The notes: a model not told the origin generated them from the sequence alone. 64,000 bases of DNA from Brachypodium distachyon (GCF_000005505.3 NC_016132.3:22930501-22994500); one strand, 5' to 3'; positions 32,917 to 45,317 are shown, counted from the first letter of the stretch. Numbers and translations: made by a program.

Positions 32917-34787
32917 GAACATCTTCAGCATTAGCCCCTAGAACAGGGTCCTTAAATTCTGTTTAGGGGCTTCCCCTTAAAATTTTCAATCCCTATTTTA
33001 ACTTTATCTTCAGCAGTATCCCCTAAACTTCAGCCCCTATTTGGTTTGGATTTACAGTGACTAGTGGGTCCCATACGTTAGTGAGTAATTGCCTTTTATT
33101 TTTCTTTCTCTTTTTTCTCCTCTCATCTTCTTCTTCCCCATGGAGCAGGCGGGCGAAGTGGGACACACGGCTTGGCAACGACGGCGCGGCGCGTTGGCCG
33201 GAAGCAGTGGCAACGCGGCGCGGGGGGCGGGGCGCGGCGGGCGGCGAGGCCCAGGGGGCGAGGCGCCGGCCGCCGGCCGTGAGGCACAGGGGCGGCAAGG
33301 CAAGGAGGCACTGCGCGGGGGGCGGCGCGTCGGGTCACGGGGTGGGGTAGGGCAGCGCGGGGCGGCAGCGCGCTGGAGTGAGGAAGGAGGCACGGTGGCG
33401 CGCAACTCCAGGTCACGAGGCGGCGCGGGGCTGCCAGAAGCGCGACGATGCTGGTAGCGGGGCGGTGGGGCAGGGGCGTTGCACGAGAGCGAGAAAGGAG
33501 GCGCGGCGGCGGACGGGCGGAGCGAGGAGGCGGACCGGCGGCGTGGTGACGGGTGTCGTAGAAAGGGGCTTTGACACCGGGGATGCGTGGGCACCCCCTT
33601 TTATGTTCGGCAGTGGGCGACGGGGATCGCTCCGGCGATCGCCGGCGAGGCCAATGCCAAGCGTTGGAGCACAATGAACATGAGATTGTTTACCTAGGTT
33701 CGGGCCACCCTGAGGTGTAAAACCCTACGTCCTGCTTCTGTGTTTGCAATTAACCAGTGAACAAGGGTTTACAAGTTTCCGCGGGGAGTCCGCGGGTGCT
33801 TTCTTTTTTAGCTAAGTGCTACTTGCTGTTTTTGGCCTGAGCTAGTGTGGATCCGAACGAACCGAACCCTTTGACCGTTGGCGGGGGTCCTCCTTTTATA
33901 CCGAAGAGGGTACCATAGGTGCCACGGTGCATGGGTGACAAATGGCGAGCAGAGAGCTAGTCCAGCTCCCCCTCGGTGTGCTGGCTTGCATGCACAAAGA
34001 GTAGCCCTGCCACTAGGGGCCTAAGCGCCTAAAAATTACACCCCGGCCAGTCATTGTAGGCTGACTGGACGGGGAATTCCCTTTCTGTCGGTGCATTAAC
34101 TGCTCGCGTGTGCTCCACTCTTCGTCCTGACGAACCCTGCGCACAAGGAGTCCGCCGAGCAGCCACGTGGCGCCGCTATCCTGCCTGCTCGGTCCCGCTC
34201 CTATAACAGGCGCCTGCGCCCGGGAACACCCTTCCCGGCAAGTGACCTTCCCGAAAAACGCCCAGACGGGATTTCTCTTGCTGCCCTACAAGGCATCCCC
34301 CGCAGCCCAGCTAGCTCTGCCGGGCTGGTGACTTGCCGGGCAGCTTGTGCGGAGCTGCCCGAGGTGCGGTCTTTCCTGAGAGCAAGCGAGGTGGCCCACG
34401 CGTCATGCAGCGATGGTACCTCGGGTGCCACTGGTGCGACAACAGGCGGCGGGAGGATGCGGTGAGGCGGCGAGGGGGTTGCGGGGAGGCGATGCCGGAC
34501 GGCTGAGGCGGCGGCGCGGGGGCCGGTGGCGGCCAGCGGCGAGTTGCGTTGCGGTGCGGCACCGGCGAGACAGAGGGAGAGGAGACAGGTGAGATGCTGA
34601 GGTGGCCAAGCAAGTGAGGGGATATGGGCCTCCATGGGGAGCCCATGGGAATGGAGACTCGGAGGTGTTTTTAGTGGCCTCCATGGAATAGGGGTTCTAG
34701 TAGGGTCTCTGCTGAAAAACATTTTTTTTGTCTCAAATCCCTAAAATGAGATAGATGTCCTGTTTAGAGACCCTGCTGAAGATGCTC
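32917..34787. mobile_element. TIR-ended DNA transposon of uncertain family, hosting a solo LTR
   Basis: Seen: the left end GAACATCTTCAGCATTAG and the reverse complement of the right end, GAGCATCTTCAGCAGGGTC, form an imperfect terminal inverted repeat. TTA (32914-32916) and TTG (34788-34790) may be a decayed 3-bp duplication, which would fit PIF/Harbinger. Related ACCCTGCTGAAGATG-like and CAGCAGTATCCCCTAAA-like sequences recur near both ends. The interior (33130-33550 and 34442-34660) is very GC-rich and open in all frames, with no domain I recognise. Without the inserted LTR it is about 980 bp. Confidence 0.5.
33554..34441 (-). mobile_element. Solo LTR of the Tat-lineage gypsy family
   Basis: Seen: 888 bp, minus orientation, starting TGTCGCACCAGTGGCACC at 34441 and ending in CTACGACA at 33554. 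It aligns along its length with the LTRs at 39735-40625 and 51376-52259, including the GGTGTAAAACCCTACGTCCTG and GGTTCGGGCCACCCTGAGG blocks. Flanks ACGGG (33549-33553) and ACAGG (34442-34446) are a 5-bp duplication with one change. No internal sequence remains. Confidence 0.85.
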
Positions 34788-36139
34788 TTGGCCATTGTCT
34801 CTCCACTCAACACTCCCAGCCGGGAACCTAGCGAATTCAGAACCACTCAGCAACCCTGCCTTGATCCACGCCTCACCTTCTAGCTGAATGTTACGCAGCA
34901 CAGCAGGCAAATTCCGCGATTCCCCTTCAAACACCACCTTATTCCTATGCTTCCACAGCTTCCAGATCATCAGTGACAGAAGTGTCTAGTTGCTTCCTGG
35001 GCTTGCCCAGAATCGGCAAGGCCGACCACCAATCGACAACAATAACATCTTGCGTCGGAGTCCACTCCTGCCTGTTCCAACCATTGAGAATCATGAACCA
35101 CATCTGAGGGGTGAAGACACAACCCACAAATAGGTGATCAATGGTTTCAGGTATCTAATCACAAAGAGGGCATCTCTCCGGGTGATCCAGGCCATGCCGT
35201 TCCAATTCGTCAGCAGTCCAGCAGCATTTACGGCACACCAGCCAGACTGCCAGAGGAAGAACTTGCAACAGGTAGGAGCCTTGGAATTCCACACAAGATC
35301 CCCAGCCGGCAGTTCCACCCTGCCCTCGAATAAGGCGTCGTACGCCGTTTTGACCGAGAACTGCCCAGTGTTAGTCCATCGCCATCTGAAGCAATCCATG
35401 CCATCTTCAAGGACCACAAGGTTAACCTGATCCCATAAGGCAAGATATTCCTGAATAGCCTCGACAGAAAGGTTCGGGTTCAGATTATGCGCCCACGAAT
35501 TATTCGTCAGACCTTCAGCCACCGAGATGCTGTGATCATTTGTTCTGGCGGCAAGAATTGCAGGAGCCACATCCTTCACCCCATGACCATGTTCAAGCCA
35601 CGGGTTAGTCTAGAAGTGGGTGCCTTGCCCATTGCGAAACAGAGCCCTTGAGCCACTCTCAAAGATGTCAGTAGCCGCCTGTGACACATTAATCTCCAAT
35701 TCAGTCCACGGCCTGGAGTTGTCCACACGGTGAAGCCAACACCACTTCGCTCGCAAAGCAGCATTTAGAAGCCTTAGGTTGGGGATGCCCAAGCCGCGTC
35801 GGTGAAAATACCTCGTTCCACGCCCCCAGACAGTGTTCCCCATGCACCTCTTGTTTCCCTCGTCACAAAAATTGCGACATAGTTCTCAATCATGATGATG
35901 ATTTGAACCGGCAGGTCGATCGAGAGCATCGCGTAGATAGGCATCGCACAGAGTGTAGCTTTTACAAGGATCAACCTGCCCCCCGACGACAGAAGTTTGG
36001 CGCTCCAACTCTGGAGGCGCTTTGACACCTTGTCAACGACAGGAACGAGCTGTGCAATCGACACATGCTTCGGACTGAGAGGAAGGCCCAGATATTGACA
36101 AGGAAATCTCAGAATTTGGCTGTCGTACTGGTGGCCCAC
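34788..36139 (-). mobile_element. LINE (non-LTR retrotransposon) remnant, reverse transcriptase C-terminal part
   Basis: Seen on the minus strand in several frames: SCQ-like YLGLPLSPKHVSIAQL, KRLQSWSAKLLSSGGRLILV, LVKATLCAMPIYAMLS (end of the LINE reverse transcriptase), then NLRLLNAALRAKWCWLHRVD, FRWRWTNTGQFSVKTAYDAL and LVWNSKAPTCCKFFLWQSG (zf-RVT zinc-binding domain), and WKLWKHRNKVVFEGESRN. These follow in the normal order of a plant LINE ORF2 but are broken by at least four frame changes. Endonuclease and catalytic reverse transcriptase parts are missing. The reading direction is opposite to the gypsy nest that follows. Confidence 0.85.
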
Positions 36140-36599
36140 GGGGTTCCACTTATACGGGACGCGTGAGTCGCTAGTGAAAAAGTCCCGTCAGGTTGGCCTT
36201 CCGGCAAGTGATAGGTGATAGGTCCGGGAAGCCAGCCTCAAGGAGACGGTCTCTAGTGAAGGCAAATCCATGGGCCGGAATAGAAGAAGCGCCCGGAACC
36301 TTGGTCTCGGGAAGTGGAAGAAACGCCTCCCCGGCAGCTAGCCGGGTGCGCTAGCCGGGAAGGGGCACCCCAACAGCCCACACTCGGGCATGCAGGCGGG
36401 GCCCATGGAACAGTGAAGACAGGACAAGACGGCGGGCGTAGTGCATTTAATGCATCGACAGGAGTCTTATTAGCAGGCCTAGGTTTGCTTAGTAAGGCTA
36501 GGGCGTCTACTCTACGAACAATTTTTTCTACCTTGTACAGTGGACCGGACGCTGCATGGCGTCCAGCATGGATCAGCGGGAGTGTATTTCATGTGGCGC
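36140..36599. other. Unassigned junction between LINE and gypsy copy B
   Basis: Contains CCGGCAGCTAGCCGGGTGCG and TAGTGCATTTAATGCATCGA, which hints at LTR or leader sequence, but I find no copy of it elsewhere in the window. It occupies the place where copy B would have its 5' LTR and leader. No gene. Confidence 0.3.
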
Positions 36600-36689
36600 G
36601 TCGCGTGCGACACCAACAGAGTCTCGCCCCACACATCCGAGGGCACCGGGTGATAGGGCGGAGGACAGTCGGTCGGAGAATCGGTAACC

Positions 36690-38322
36690 TCCCGCCAAAA
36701 CCCCAGCAGAAGCTATCATTGCCGCACGTGTCATGGTGCGCTACGAGACACCGCAAGGCACGCCAACGCATGACGCGTGGAGTGCGGAGCTGGACGCGCT
36801 CCTCGCGCTCGCTGCCCAACAGCCGGGGACAGAACCCGGGACGCGGAGACGCGCCCCGCGTCTCGGGGCACGGAGAGCACCCTCACCCGTCGGGAGGACA
36901 AGGAGGCAAGGATCCCGATTGATACTCGGACTCGTCACCGACCGTCACGCGAGGTGACACGCGAGGCGTCCTAAACGCCCGCCAGCAGGAAGACCTCCGC
37001 CAGCGCTTGCAGCGCCGGCGCCCGCGCCGGCCGAGGCAGAGCGCCCGCACCCAGAGGAGCAGGAAGATGCTCCCATGGGCGCCGATGACGGCTGCGCCGC
37101 GTTCACTCGCGAGCTGCGTCGGGTGACATTTCCCCGCAAGTTCCGAGCGCCGACGCTCGGGACGTACGACGGGACCGTGAACCCCAAGGACTTTCTCCTG
37201 ACCTACACGTTGGGCATGCACGCTATCGGTGCCGACGACAAGGTCAGGGCCAACTGGTTCCTGATGGTCCTCAAAGGATCAGCAAGGACTTGATTGCTCA
37301 ACCTGCCCGCCGGGTCCATAGCCTCTTCGGCTGACATGCGTGAGCAGTTCGTGAACACGTTCCAGGGCGGCTACAAGCGCCGAGAACCATGGCGGAACTA
37401 CAGACGGTAGTGCGGAAACCGGGGGAGACGTTGGGGGACTTCACCAATAGGTTCTCCAACCTCTCCTACTCTATCCCTAAGGCGGAAGCGGCCGCCGTCA
37501 TCAACTCATACGCCATCAACGTCCGCAACCCGAAGATGCGTGAGAAGCTGAACACGCACTGGATCCGGACTACAAGGGATCTCTACGCCCTCACGCACAA
37601 ATGCACGATGGCCGAGGAAGGGCGCTTGGCGCCCGAGCTTGTCGACAAAGCGGTGGCAAACCCACCCGAGGGTTTCGGGAAGAAGGGCTCCCGGAAACGC
37701 AGCGGGAAGCAAGTGCTTGCCGCGGAGCCGGGGGCTCCCCAGAGGCCCACCAAGAAGGCGGCGGTGGCGGGAGCATCGGGTAGCAAGCCGGCGGTGGCCG
37801 GACGCTGCCCGATCCACACCAACACCACTCACAACACGCAGGACTGCTGCACTCTCCAGACCATCAAGGAGAAGCGCGAGCAGCGCCACGAGAAGTGCCG
37901 CGCTGCCGGGGCTTGCTTCAACTGCGGGGACATTGGGCACCTCTCCCGGGACTGCCCGAACAACCCCCGCAGCGGAGCAGGCGGGGCGCAGCCGGCGACG
38001 AAGAAGGAGAACCTGCGGGGGGTCGCGGTCAAGCCCGCGGCGACAAGGACCGGCCTCCCCGGGGACGCGACAAGCCTCGCGCCGAACAGCGCGAGGATGA
38101 TTGCAACGACGATGCCGACGAGCCCGGCTTCTAGGAGCCTCGCGACGTCGCCTGCATCCACGAGGGAGCGTACGCTCTCACGTCTCATGCTGCCGTGAAG
38201 CGGCTTACGCGTGAGGTCTGCGCCCTCCTCCCCAGCGTGGAGGCGCAACAGCCGTTGAGGTGGTCGCATGTTCCGATCACCTTCAACTTGGACGATCACC
38301 CGATCCGTCCCTTGGGGTCAGG
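36690..38322 (+). pseudogene. Copy B gag
   Basis: Three frames in succession: the N-terminal piece with AIIAARVMVRYETPQGTP, 37075-37293 with TYDGTVNPKDFLLTYTLGMH and GADDKVRANWFLMVLKG (start of a retrotransposon gag capsid domain) stopped by TGA at 37291-37293 where copy A has TGG, and 37389-38198 with LGDFTNRFSNLSYSIPKAEA and the zinc knuckle CFNCGDIGHLSRDC (CX2CX4HX4C, all ligands present), preceded by a CPIHTNTTHNTQDC cluster. A further piece (CALLPSVEAQQPLRWSHVPI, to 38322) is the start of the protease linker and is cut by the LTR insertion. Confidence 0.85.
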
Positions 38323-39734
38323 GGTACTGAAGCGACCGCCCTCGTACACGGGTTCGATCTCTGTGCTTTTAGTGCTAGTCCCTGGATCGATTCACTAGCA
38401 TACACAGTTTCAAGATGTAATATCGTAGAACAAGGGTCTCAATATTACAACGCTTCATCCAGAATTTAAAAGTACTTACAAACTCGCATAACCTCATGGG
38501 TTAGCTAGAAATAAAACAATTGTTCAACAGCGGAAAACGGAAGACACAAGGGCTACATCAACGCCACAGTGAGAGCGTGTTGGAATATAGGCCCGTAACC
38601 CAAAGAACCAGAACGTACTCTTATTCTTCGTCGGAGCTTCCTGCATCATTAAATGATGCAGCTACTCGGGTCAATACATTGAATGTATTGGCAAGTTCAC
38701 TAGGAGTTGTAACAGAACCTACCAAGTATATGCATAATGTGGCAAGGTGGGGTTCAAGGCTATTTGCATAAAAGCTTAGTTGTTTAATCCTATCTTTTAA
38801 TCAAATAAATTTTATGACTATTGGACATGGGGTAGACACATCCATGCTCTTATTAAACTAAGGACATTGAGCAGACACATCAATGCTCCTAAACTCAAGT
38901 TCAAACCATTTATTTTATTAAGAAATTAGAATGAGTGAGACTTTCCTTACAGCTCCACATCCAGTTGCTCATAATTGTCCATAACCGGGGACACGGCTAA
39001 GTACTTAGTTTTGCCGCTCTCGAGAGTTTGTACACATTCCCCACAAGAAACCGACGGGTTAATCCCTTGCTGTCCTTAGGGTAGAGTAGCAACAGCGTCG
39101 ATTACGAGATTTTCAGAGGTAATTCCCTAAACCATGAGAGAATCACGCTCCCCCTACACAGGCTACCTCAGTACAATTCCTCGGGTCTAGGTTCATACAA
39201 CATACTTTAGTCTCGCCAGAGCCCATTTAGCATGTGGTTGTACTGGAAGTTACTAAATAGGAAACTAGTCCAGTCTCGGTTACCCCAGGTGGCATTCCAC
39301 ATTTGCGACGCAGGCGCTCCCATAGACATGAGAGACGACTCTTAGAAATGGACCCATAGAAATGGACTTGACGCCGCATAACATCAAAATCCTCAAAGCC
39401 ATCCACCCAGGATGGTTCATTAAATTAATTGTTTTGCCTTACTCTAATAAAACATCTCATTTCTCCATAGACATAACAATATCACAATGTAGTAATTTCC
39501 CCCACGATACTACCATAGCCTAGCATTCAACTACAAACGATGGCAAATTGGTAGCAAGGTAATGGCAAGGGTAAACTATACTACCTGGATTTATAGCTAG
39601 CATAGAGGCACAAATAATATTCCTAATGCAACTAATAAAGCAACTAGTGCATAGTAAAATTTTTTGGGATATGATCAAAGTGAACTTGCCTTCTCCAAGG
39701 TTGTGGTAGTTCTCGCACTCTTCGCAACAACAAG

Positions 39735-40625
39735 TGTCGCACCAGTGGCACCCAGGGTACCACCGCTGCATGACGCGTGGGCCACCTCGCTTGTCCCCCG
39801 GAAGGATCGCACCCCGGGTAGCTCCGCACAAGCTGCCCGGCAAGTCACCAGCCCGGTATGGCTTGCCGGGCTGCGAGGGTTGCCTTGCAGGGCAACAGGA
39901 AAAATCCCGCCTGGGCGCTTCCCGGGAAGTTTACTTGCCGGGGAGGATGTTCCAGGCGCAAGTGTCCGTTACAAGAGCAGGAGCAAGCGGGAGCAACAGC
40001 GGCACCACGTGGCCGCTCATCGGGCGCGCTGCGCGCCAGACTCGTCAGGACGAGGAGTGAAGCACACTCTAGCATTAGATGCTCCGACCAATAGGGCGTT
40101 CCCCGTCCTTTCAGCCTACAATGACCTGCCTGGGGTAAATTTCAGGCGCCTAGACCCCTAGCTGCAGGGCTACCTAATCTGCATGCAAGCCAGCGCACCG
40201 AGGAGGAGCTACCCTAGCTCTTTGCTCGCCATTTGTCGCCCATGCATTGTGGCACCCGTGGCATCCCCTTCAGTATAAAAGGAGGACCCCCGCCAACAGT
40301 CAAAGGGTTCGGTTCGTTTGGATTCACGCTACAACAGGCCAAAAACAGCAACTAGTACTTAGCCAAAAAAGAGAGAGCACCCAGGGACTCTACCCGGCAA
40401 CTTGTAAACCTTTGCTCACAGGATAATAGCGAACACAGAAGTAGGACGTACGTTTTTAACACCTCAGGGTGGCCCGAACCTGGGTAAAAGCGTTCTCGTG
40501 TTCATTGTATTCTTACGCTTTGCATTGGCCCCGCCGGTGACCACCGGGGCGATCCCCGCCGCCCACTGCCGAACCTGAAAGGGGGTGCTCACGCATCCCC
40601 GGTGTCTGAGCCCCGTGCTACGACA
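39735..40625 (+). repeat. 5' LTR of copy A
   Basis: 891 bp, TGTCGCACCAG...GTGCTACGACA. It contains the promoter: TATAAAAG at 40274-40281, then the transcribed R region. The LTR family is also present at 1-319, 33554-34441 and 51376-52259. Confidence 0.95.
40274..40281 (+). promoter_or_regulatory. TATA box in the 5' LTR of copy A
   Basis: TATAAAAG in the context CTTCAGTATAAAAGGAGG, about 350 bases before the LTR end, the usual place for the U3/R border. In the 3' LTR a deletion of roughly eight bases leaves CCCATAAAAGGAGG (51908-51920), a weaker box. Confidence 0.6.
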
Positions 40626-40627
40626 TC

Positions 40628-40645
40628 TGGCGCCCCAGGGAGGGG
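40628..40645 (+). other. Primer binding site of copy A
   Basis: TGGCGCCCCAGGGAGGGG begins two bases after the 5' LTR. TGGCGCC starts are common in plant gypsy primer sites. The tRNA it would pair with cannot be named by eye. Confidence 0.55.
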
Positions 40646-40733
40646 GCGCGCGAGGAGAGCACTCTGGTGGCCGCCGGCGCCATCGTCTACGGCAGCATCG
40701 GCCTCATCTACTCCAACAGCGGAGCTAGTCACC

Positions 40734-42480
40734 ATGCCTCCAAAGCGGGCTGGTGACTCCCGGATCGACCCGCGTGAAGCCCCAGCGGCACACCCGCGAT
40801 CGCACGACGCGCAACCCGTGTCTCGGGCTCAGGAGAACCCTGAGCCCTCTCGGGCGCAGCAGTCGCAGCTGCCACCCCCGCCTCCTCGGCCGTCGACGGA
40901 CAACCGGCTGAGGGGGCCAGCGGCTCCTAGCGCCGGAGCCAGGTGGGCGAGCGGCCACGGTGCCGCCCGTGCCGGCCAGCGAGTTGAATCGCGGGCCGGA
41001 GACGCGCAACGGCAGCTGCGCCATGAGCACACCGCATCGCGAGCGACGCCGATGGGCTCGCACCCCACTCACCCGGGTGCGCCGAGGGATAGGGGGGAGG
41101 GCAGCCGCTCAGAGAATCGACTGCCCCCAGCCCAAACCCCGGCAGAAGCCATCATTGCCGTGCAAGTCATGGTGCGGTACGAGCCGCAGCAGGGCACGCC
41201 GGCACACGAAGCATGGCGCGCGGAGCTGGGTGCGCTCCTCGCCCTCGCCGCCCAGCAGCCGCAAGGTGAGGGCGCCCCTGCAGGCTCAGGCCGCGGGCAG
41301 AACTCGGGACGCGCAGACGCGCCCCGCGCCTCGGGGCAGGGAGAAAACCCTCCCCCGCAGGGAGGGCAAGGAGGCGGGGATCCTTAGGGGTCCTCGGATT
41401 CGTCACCAACCGTCACACAGGGTGGCGCACAGCGTCTTGAATGCCAGCCAACAGAAGGATCACCGCCAGCGCCTGTAGCGCCGACGCCAGCGCGAGGTAG
41501 AGCGCCAGTGCGCGGAGGAGCAGGAGGATGCTCCCATGGGTGCTGAGGATGGCTGCACCGCGTTCACCCGCGAGCTGTGCCGGGTGACATGGCCCCGCAA
41601 GTTTCGAGCGCCAGTGCTTGGGACGTACGACGGGACCGTGAACCCGAAGGATATCCTCCTGACATACACGTTGGGGATGCACGCCATCGGCGCCGACGAC
41701 AAGGTCAGGGCCAACTGGTTCCCGATGGTCCTCAAGGGATCGGCGAGAACTTGGCTGCTCAGCCTGCCTGCCGGGTCCCTAGCCACTTGGGCGGACTTGC
41801 GCGAGCAGTTCGTGAGTGCGTTCCAGGGCGGCTACAAGCGCCCGGGAACCATGGCGTAGCTGCACACTGTGGTGCAGAAGGCGGGAGAGACGCTGCGGAG
41901 CTTTGTGAACCGCTTCTCCAGCCTCTCCTACTCCATCCTGGAGGCGGAGGCTACTGCCATCGTCAACACCTTCGCCATCAACGTCCATGACCCCAAGATG
42001 CGGGAGATGCGGAGCACGCATCGGATTTGGAAGACACAGGATCTCTACACCCTAGCGCACAAGTGTGCCATGGCCGAAGTAGGGCGCTTGGCGCCCGAGC
42101 TTGCAGCTAAGGCTGCCGCGAGCTCAGCTGAGGGCTCGTAGAAGAAGGGCTCCTGAAAGCGTAACGGGAAGTAAGTCCTCGCCGCTGAGTCAGGGGCTAC
42201 CGCGAGGCCTGCGAAAAAGGCCTCATCCAGTGGTTGGTCCGGAGGCAAGCTGGGCGACACGCCCCGTTGCCCCATCCACGCCAACGCCACCCACGTTGGA
42301 GAGGATTGCCGCATCCTGCAGGGTATCAAGCAGTGGTGCGAGCAGCGCCACGAGGAACGCCGAGCGGCCGGCGCCTACTTCAACTGCGGCAACATCGGGC
42401 ACCTTTCTCGGGACTACCCGAACGACCCCAGAGCGGGGCCGAAGCCTGCGGGTGGGGGCGCCGGCAGGGAGGAAGCCTAG
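40734..42480 (+). pseudogene. Copy A gag
   Basis: The first ATG after the leader opens MPPKRAGDSRIDPREAPAAH (40734) and runs as a Pro/Arg/Gln-rich region to TAG at 41385-41387, with AIIAVQVMVRYEPQQGTPAH near its end. A second frame, 41536-41859, holds TYDGTVNPKDILLTYTLGMH and the capsid motif LPAGSLATWADLREQFVSAF before TAG at 41857-41859. The next part (41869-42141) has LRSFVNRFSSLSYSILEAEA and meets further stops. The zinc knuckle reads YFNCGNIGHLSRDY: both outer Cys of the CX2CX4HX4C motif are Tyr, against Cys in copy B, so it could not bind zinc normally. Confidence 0.85.
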
Positions 42481-42657
42481 GGAGGACGCGGCCAGGCCCG
42501 TGCCGGCAGGGAGCGCCCTCCCCGGGGACGAGACAAGGCTCGCACTGAGGAGTAGCGTGAGTTTGATTGCAGCGCGGGAGACGAGCCCGGCTTTCAGGAG
42601 CCCCGCGGCGTCGCCTGCATCCATGGGGGAGCTTACGCTCTCTCATCCCACGCCGCG

Positions 42658-43463
42658 GTGAAGCGCCTCACCCAGGAGGTGTGTGCGCTGTTGCTGGACG
42701 CGGAGGCGCAGCAGCCGCTGAAGCGGCCGCATGTGCCGGTCACCTTCAGCGCCGATGATCACCCAGCCCGGCAGCTGGGTTCAGGGGTTCTACCCTTTGT
42801 GGTCTCACTGAGCATCAACAACGTGACGGTGACCAAGGTGATGGTGGACAACGGAGCAAGGTTGAACCTCCTATCCGCCAGGTTAATGGAGAAACTTCAA
42901 CTATCGCTAGAGCAACTGAAGCCCACTGACCCGTTCCGGGGAGTGAACCCCAGGATCATGCGCCCCTTGGGCGCATCACGCTGCCGGTTACCTTTGGGTC
43001 CCGGGAAGCGTTCAGGACCGAGCACCTGGTGTTCGACGTGGTGCACACCGCGTTGCCTTACAACGGGATCCTTGGTCGGCCAGTGCTGATCAAGTTCATG
43101 GCGGCAACCCACTGCGCCTACAGCATGATGAAGATGCCGTCCACGTACGACGTCATTTCCATCGGGTGCGACCTCAAGGATGCAGCCTGGTGCGTTGGCG
43201 AGGTTGTCAGGGCCGCTGCCACGGCCGACTCCGGCGCCCAAGACATTGTCGGGAGTGAAGGCTCGCTGCCGGGCGACGCTCCCGCAGCGAAGAAGGCCCA
43301 TGCTACCCCTCAAGGACTTGCCGGGGGAGGCGCAGGCTCGAGCTCGCGCCCCGGCAAGGGCCAGAAGCTCATGGAGGAGGCCGCCAAGGTGAAGAAGTTG
43401 CCCCTCCAAGCCGGCAATGAGGAACGAACCGTCACTGTCGGTGCGAACCTCACTGCCGAATAG
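42658..43463 (+). pseudogene. Copy A retroviral-type aspartic protease and linker
   Basis: VKRLTQEVCALLLDAEAQQP leads to LSINNVTVTKVMVDNGARLN, where VDNGA is the protease active-site motif in the position of D-S/T-G. A one-base loss near 42970 shifts the frame, and the protease continues in the next frame as FDVVHTALPYNGILGRPVLI (ILGR is the conserved flap-end motif). A Lys/Ala-rich linker follows up to TAG at 43461-43463. Directly after that TAG, in the same frame, pol continues. The same in-frame TAG occurs in copy B. Confidence 0.8.
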
Positions 43464-44752
43464 GAAAGTGCCCTCGTCACTTTCCTTCGGGAGAACGCCG
43501 ACATGTTCGCTTGGGAATCGTCGGATCTCCCTGGAGTCTCTAGGGAGGTGATCGAGCATCGACTCACGGTGCGCCCTGACGCCTGCCCCATCAAGCAGAA
43601 GATCCGTCGGCAAACACAGGAGCGCAAAGACTTCATCAAGCAAGAAGTGGACAAGCTCAAAGCTACGGGGGCTATCAGGGAAGTACTGTACCCCACTTGG
43701 TTAGCTAATCCTGTTGTAGTACCCAAGGGGGAGAATAAACTCCGCATGTGTGTGGATTTTACTGATCTTAACCGTGCGTGTCCTAAATATCCTTTCCCTG
43801 TATCTCGCATTGTCCAAATAGTAGATTCCACCGCCGGTTTCGATTTGCTGTGTTTTCTGGATGCATTTTCCGGCTACCATCGAATTAAGATGGCCGTCGA
43901 AGACGAGGAGAAAACAACGTTCATCACCCCGGTTGGCTGCTACTGCTACACGTGCATGCCGTTCGGGTTGAAGAACGCGGGTTCAACATTCCAGCGTCAT
44001 TGCGCGAGTGTCTAGGACCCCAGCTAGGCCGAAACGTAGAGGCCTACACGGACGATATCGTCATCAAATCAAAGCGTGGGGACTCGCTGATTGATGACCT
44101 GCGGGAAACGTTTGATAACCTCCGCAAGATCAAGCTCAAGCTGAACCCTGAGAAGTGCACCTTTGGTGTAGACTCGGGCCAGCTTCTGGGTTTCTTGGTT
44201 TCGCACAGGGGGATTCAAGCCAATCCGAAGAAGATAGAGGCTATCAAGAAGATGGAGGCTTCCCGCAAGGTGAAGGACGTCCAGCGCCTCAACGGCTGTG
44301 TTGCCGCGCTGGGGCGCTTCATCTCGAGGCTAGGCGAACGCGCCCTGCCCTTCTTCAAGGTAATGAAGAAGAGGGACCCGATCGATTGGACCCCCGAGGC
44401 TGAGGTGGCGCTCCAGGATCTCAAACAGTACCTGAAGTCGCCGCCCATCCTCGTCGCCCCCAAGCGGGGCGAGCCGCTGCTACTCTACCTAGCGACGACT
44501 GACCAGGTGGTCAGCTCGGTGCTGGTTGCTGAAAGGGAAGAAGACCACCCGGGGTCTGAGGTTGCGTGGCAGGGGGCTGAGCGGCCCCCGGCAACCGCCT
44601 CGGACCCAGAGATCATTGTCGAACATGCGGCGCTAGCACCGCACAAGCGGCTCGCACAACACCCGGTGTACTTTATCAGCACGGTGCTGCGCGACGCCCG
44701 TACGCGATACCCGCAAGTGCAGAAGCTCTTGCTGGGGATCCTTCTTGCGTAG
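43464..44752 (+). pseudogene. Copy A reverse transcriptase and first RNase H
   Basis: Reads ESALVTFLRENADMFAWESS, EVIEHRLTVRPDACPIKQKI, then the reverse transcriptase blocks NPVVVPKGENKLRMCVDFTD, FLDAFSGYHRIKMAVEDEEK, MPFGLKNAGSTFQR. After a one-base loss near 44000 the next frame has VEAYTDDIVIKS (YTDD, the catalytic YxDD box), LNPEKCTFGVDSGQLLGFLV and the connection region. The first RNase H follows (EPLLLYLATTDQVVSSVLVA, HPVYFISTVLRDARTRYPQV), ending at TAG 44750-44752, where copy C has TCG. Confidence 0.9.
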
Positions 44753-45317
44753 CGCAAGCTATGCCACTATTTCCAGGCGCACCGCGTCACGATTGTGTCG
44801 GAATTTTGTCTCGAGCGAGCCCTCACCAATCGTGAAGCCATCGGAAGGGTGGCTGAGTGGAGGATGGAGTTGTCGGAGTTCAATCTGCACTTCACCAACA
44901 TCAAAAGTATCAAGAGCGCGGCTCTGGCAGATTTCGTTGCGGAGTGGACCTCAACCGGCATGGAAGAAGAGGAGCTGGAGACCAGCCTGCCCGGCAAGCT
45001 GGACGAAGGCCACTGGGTCCTGTACTTCGACGGCGCGTTCAGCCTACAGGCGATCAGCTGAAGTTCGCCATCCAGCTCGAGTTCCCCAACTCCACTAACA
45101 ACACAGCCGAGTATGAAGGGTTGCTAGCGGGCTTGCGGGCGGCGATAGCCCTGGATATCAAGTGCCTGGTTGTTCGCGGGGACTCCCAACTCGTGATCAA
45201 CCAGGTCAACAAGGACTACGACTGCCCACAGATGGCAGCGTACGTGGACGAAGTCCGCAGGCTGGAACACAAGTTCAAGGGTTTGCGATTTGAGCACGTC
45301 AGGCCGAGGATAACTTC
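44753..45317 (+). pseudogene. Copy A end of first RNase H and second (archaeal-like) RNase H
   Basis: FCLERALTNREAIGRVAEWR closes the gypsy RNase H. It is followed at once by a second RNase H fold: VLYFDGAFS (first Asp), NNTAEYEGLLAGLRAA (Glu), VVRGDSQLVINQVNKDYDC (Asp), and ADELSKLAAERR (last Asp, in the next frame from 45318). A deletion after FDGAFSLQ removes the AGAGIVIESPTG part still present in copy C and shifts frame; another break occurs near 45305. Two consecutive RNase H domains are diagnostic of the Tat lineage. Confidence 0.85.

Noticed and set aside
33057..33677. Frames up to 183 codons on both strands
   Set aside because: GC-rich interior of a TIR element; no family resemblance; partly run into the solo LTR.
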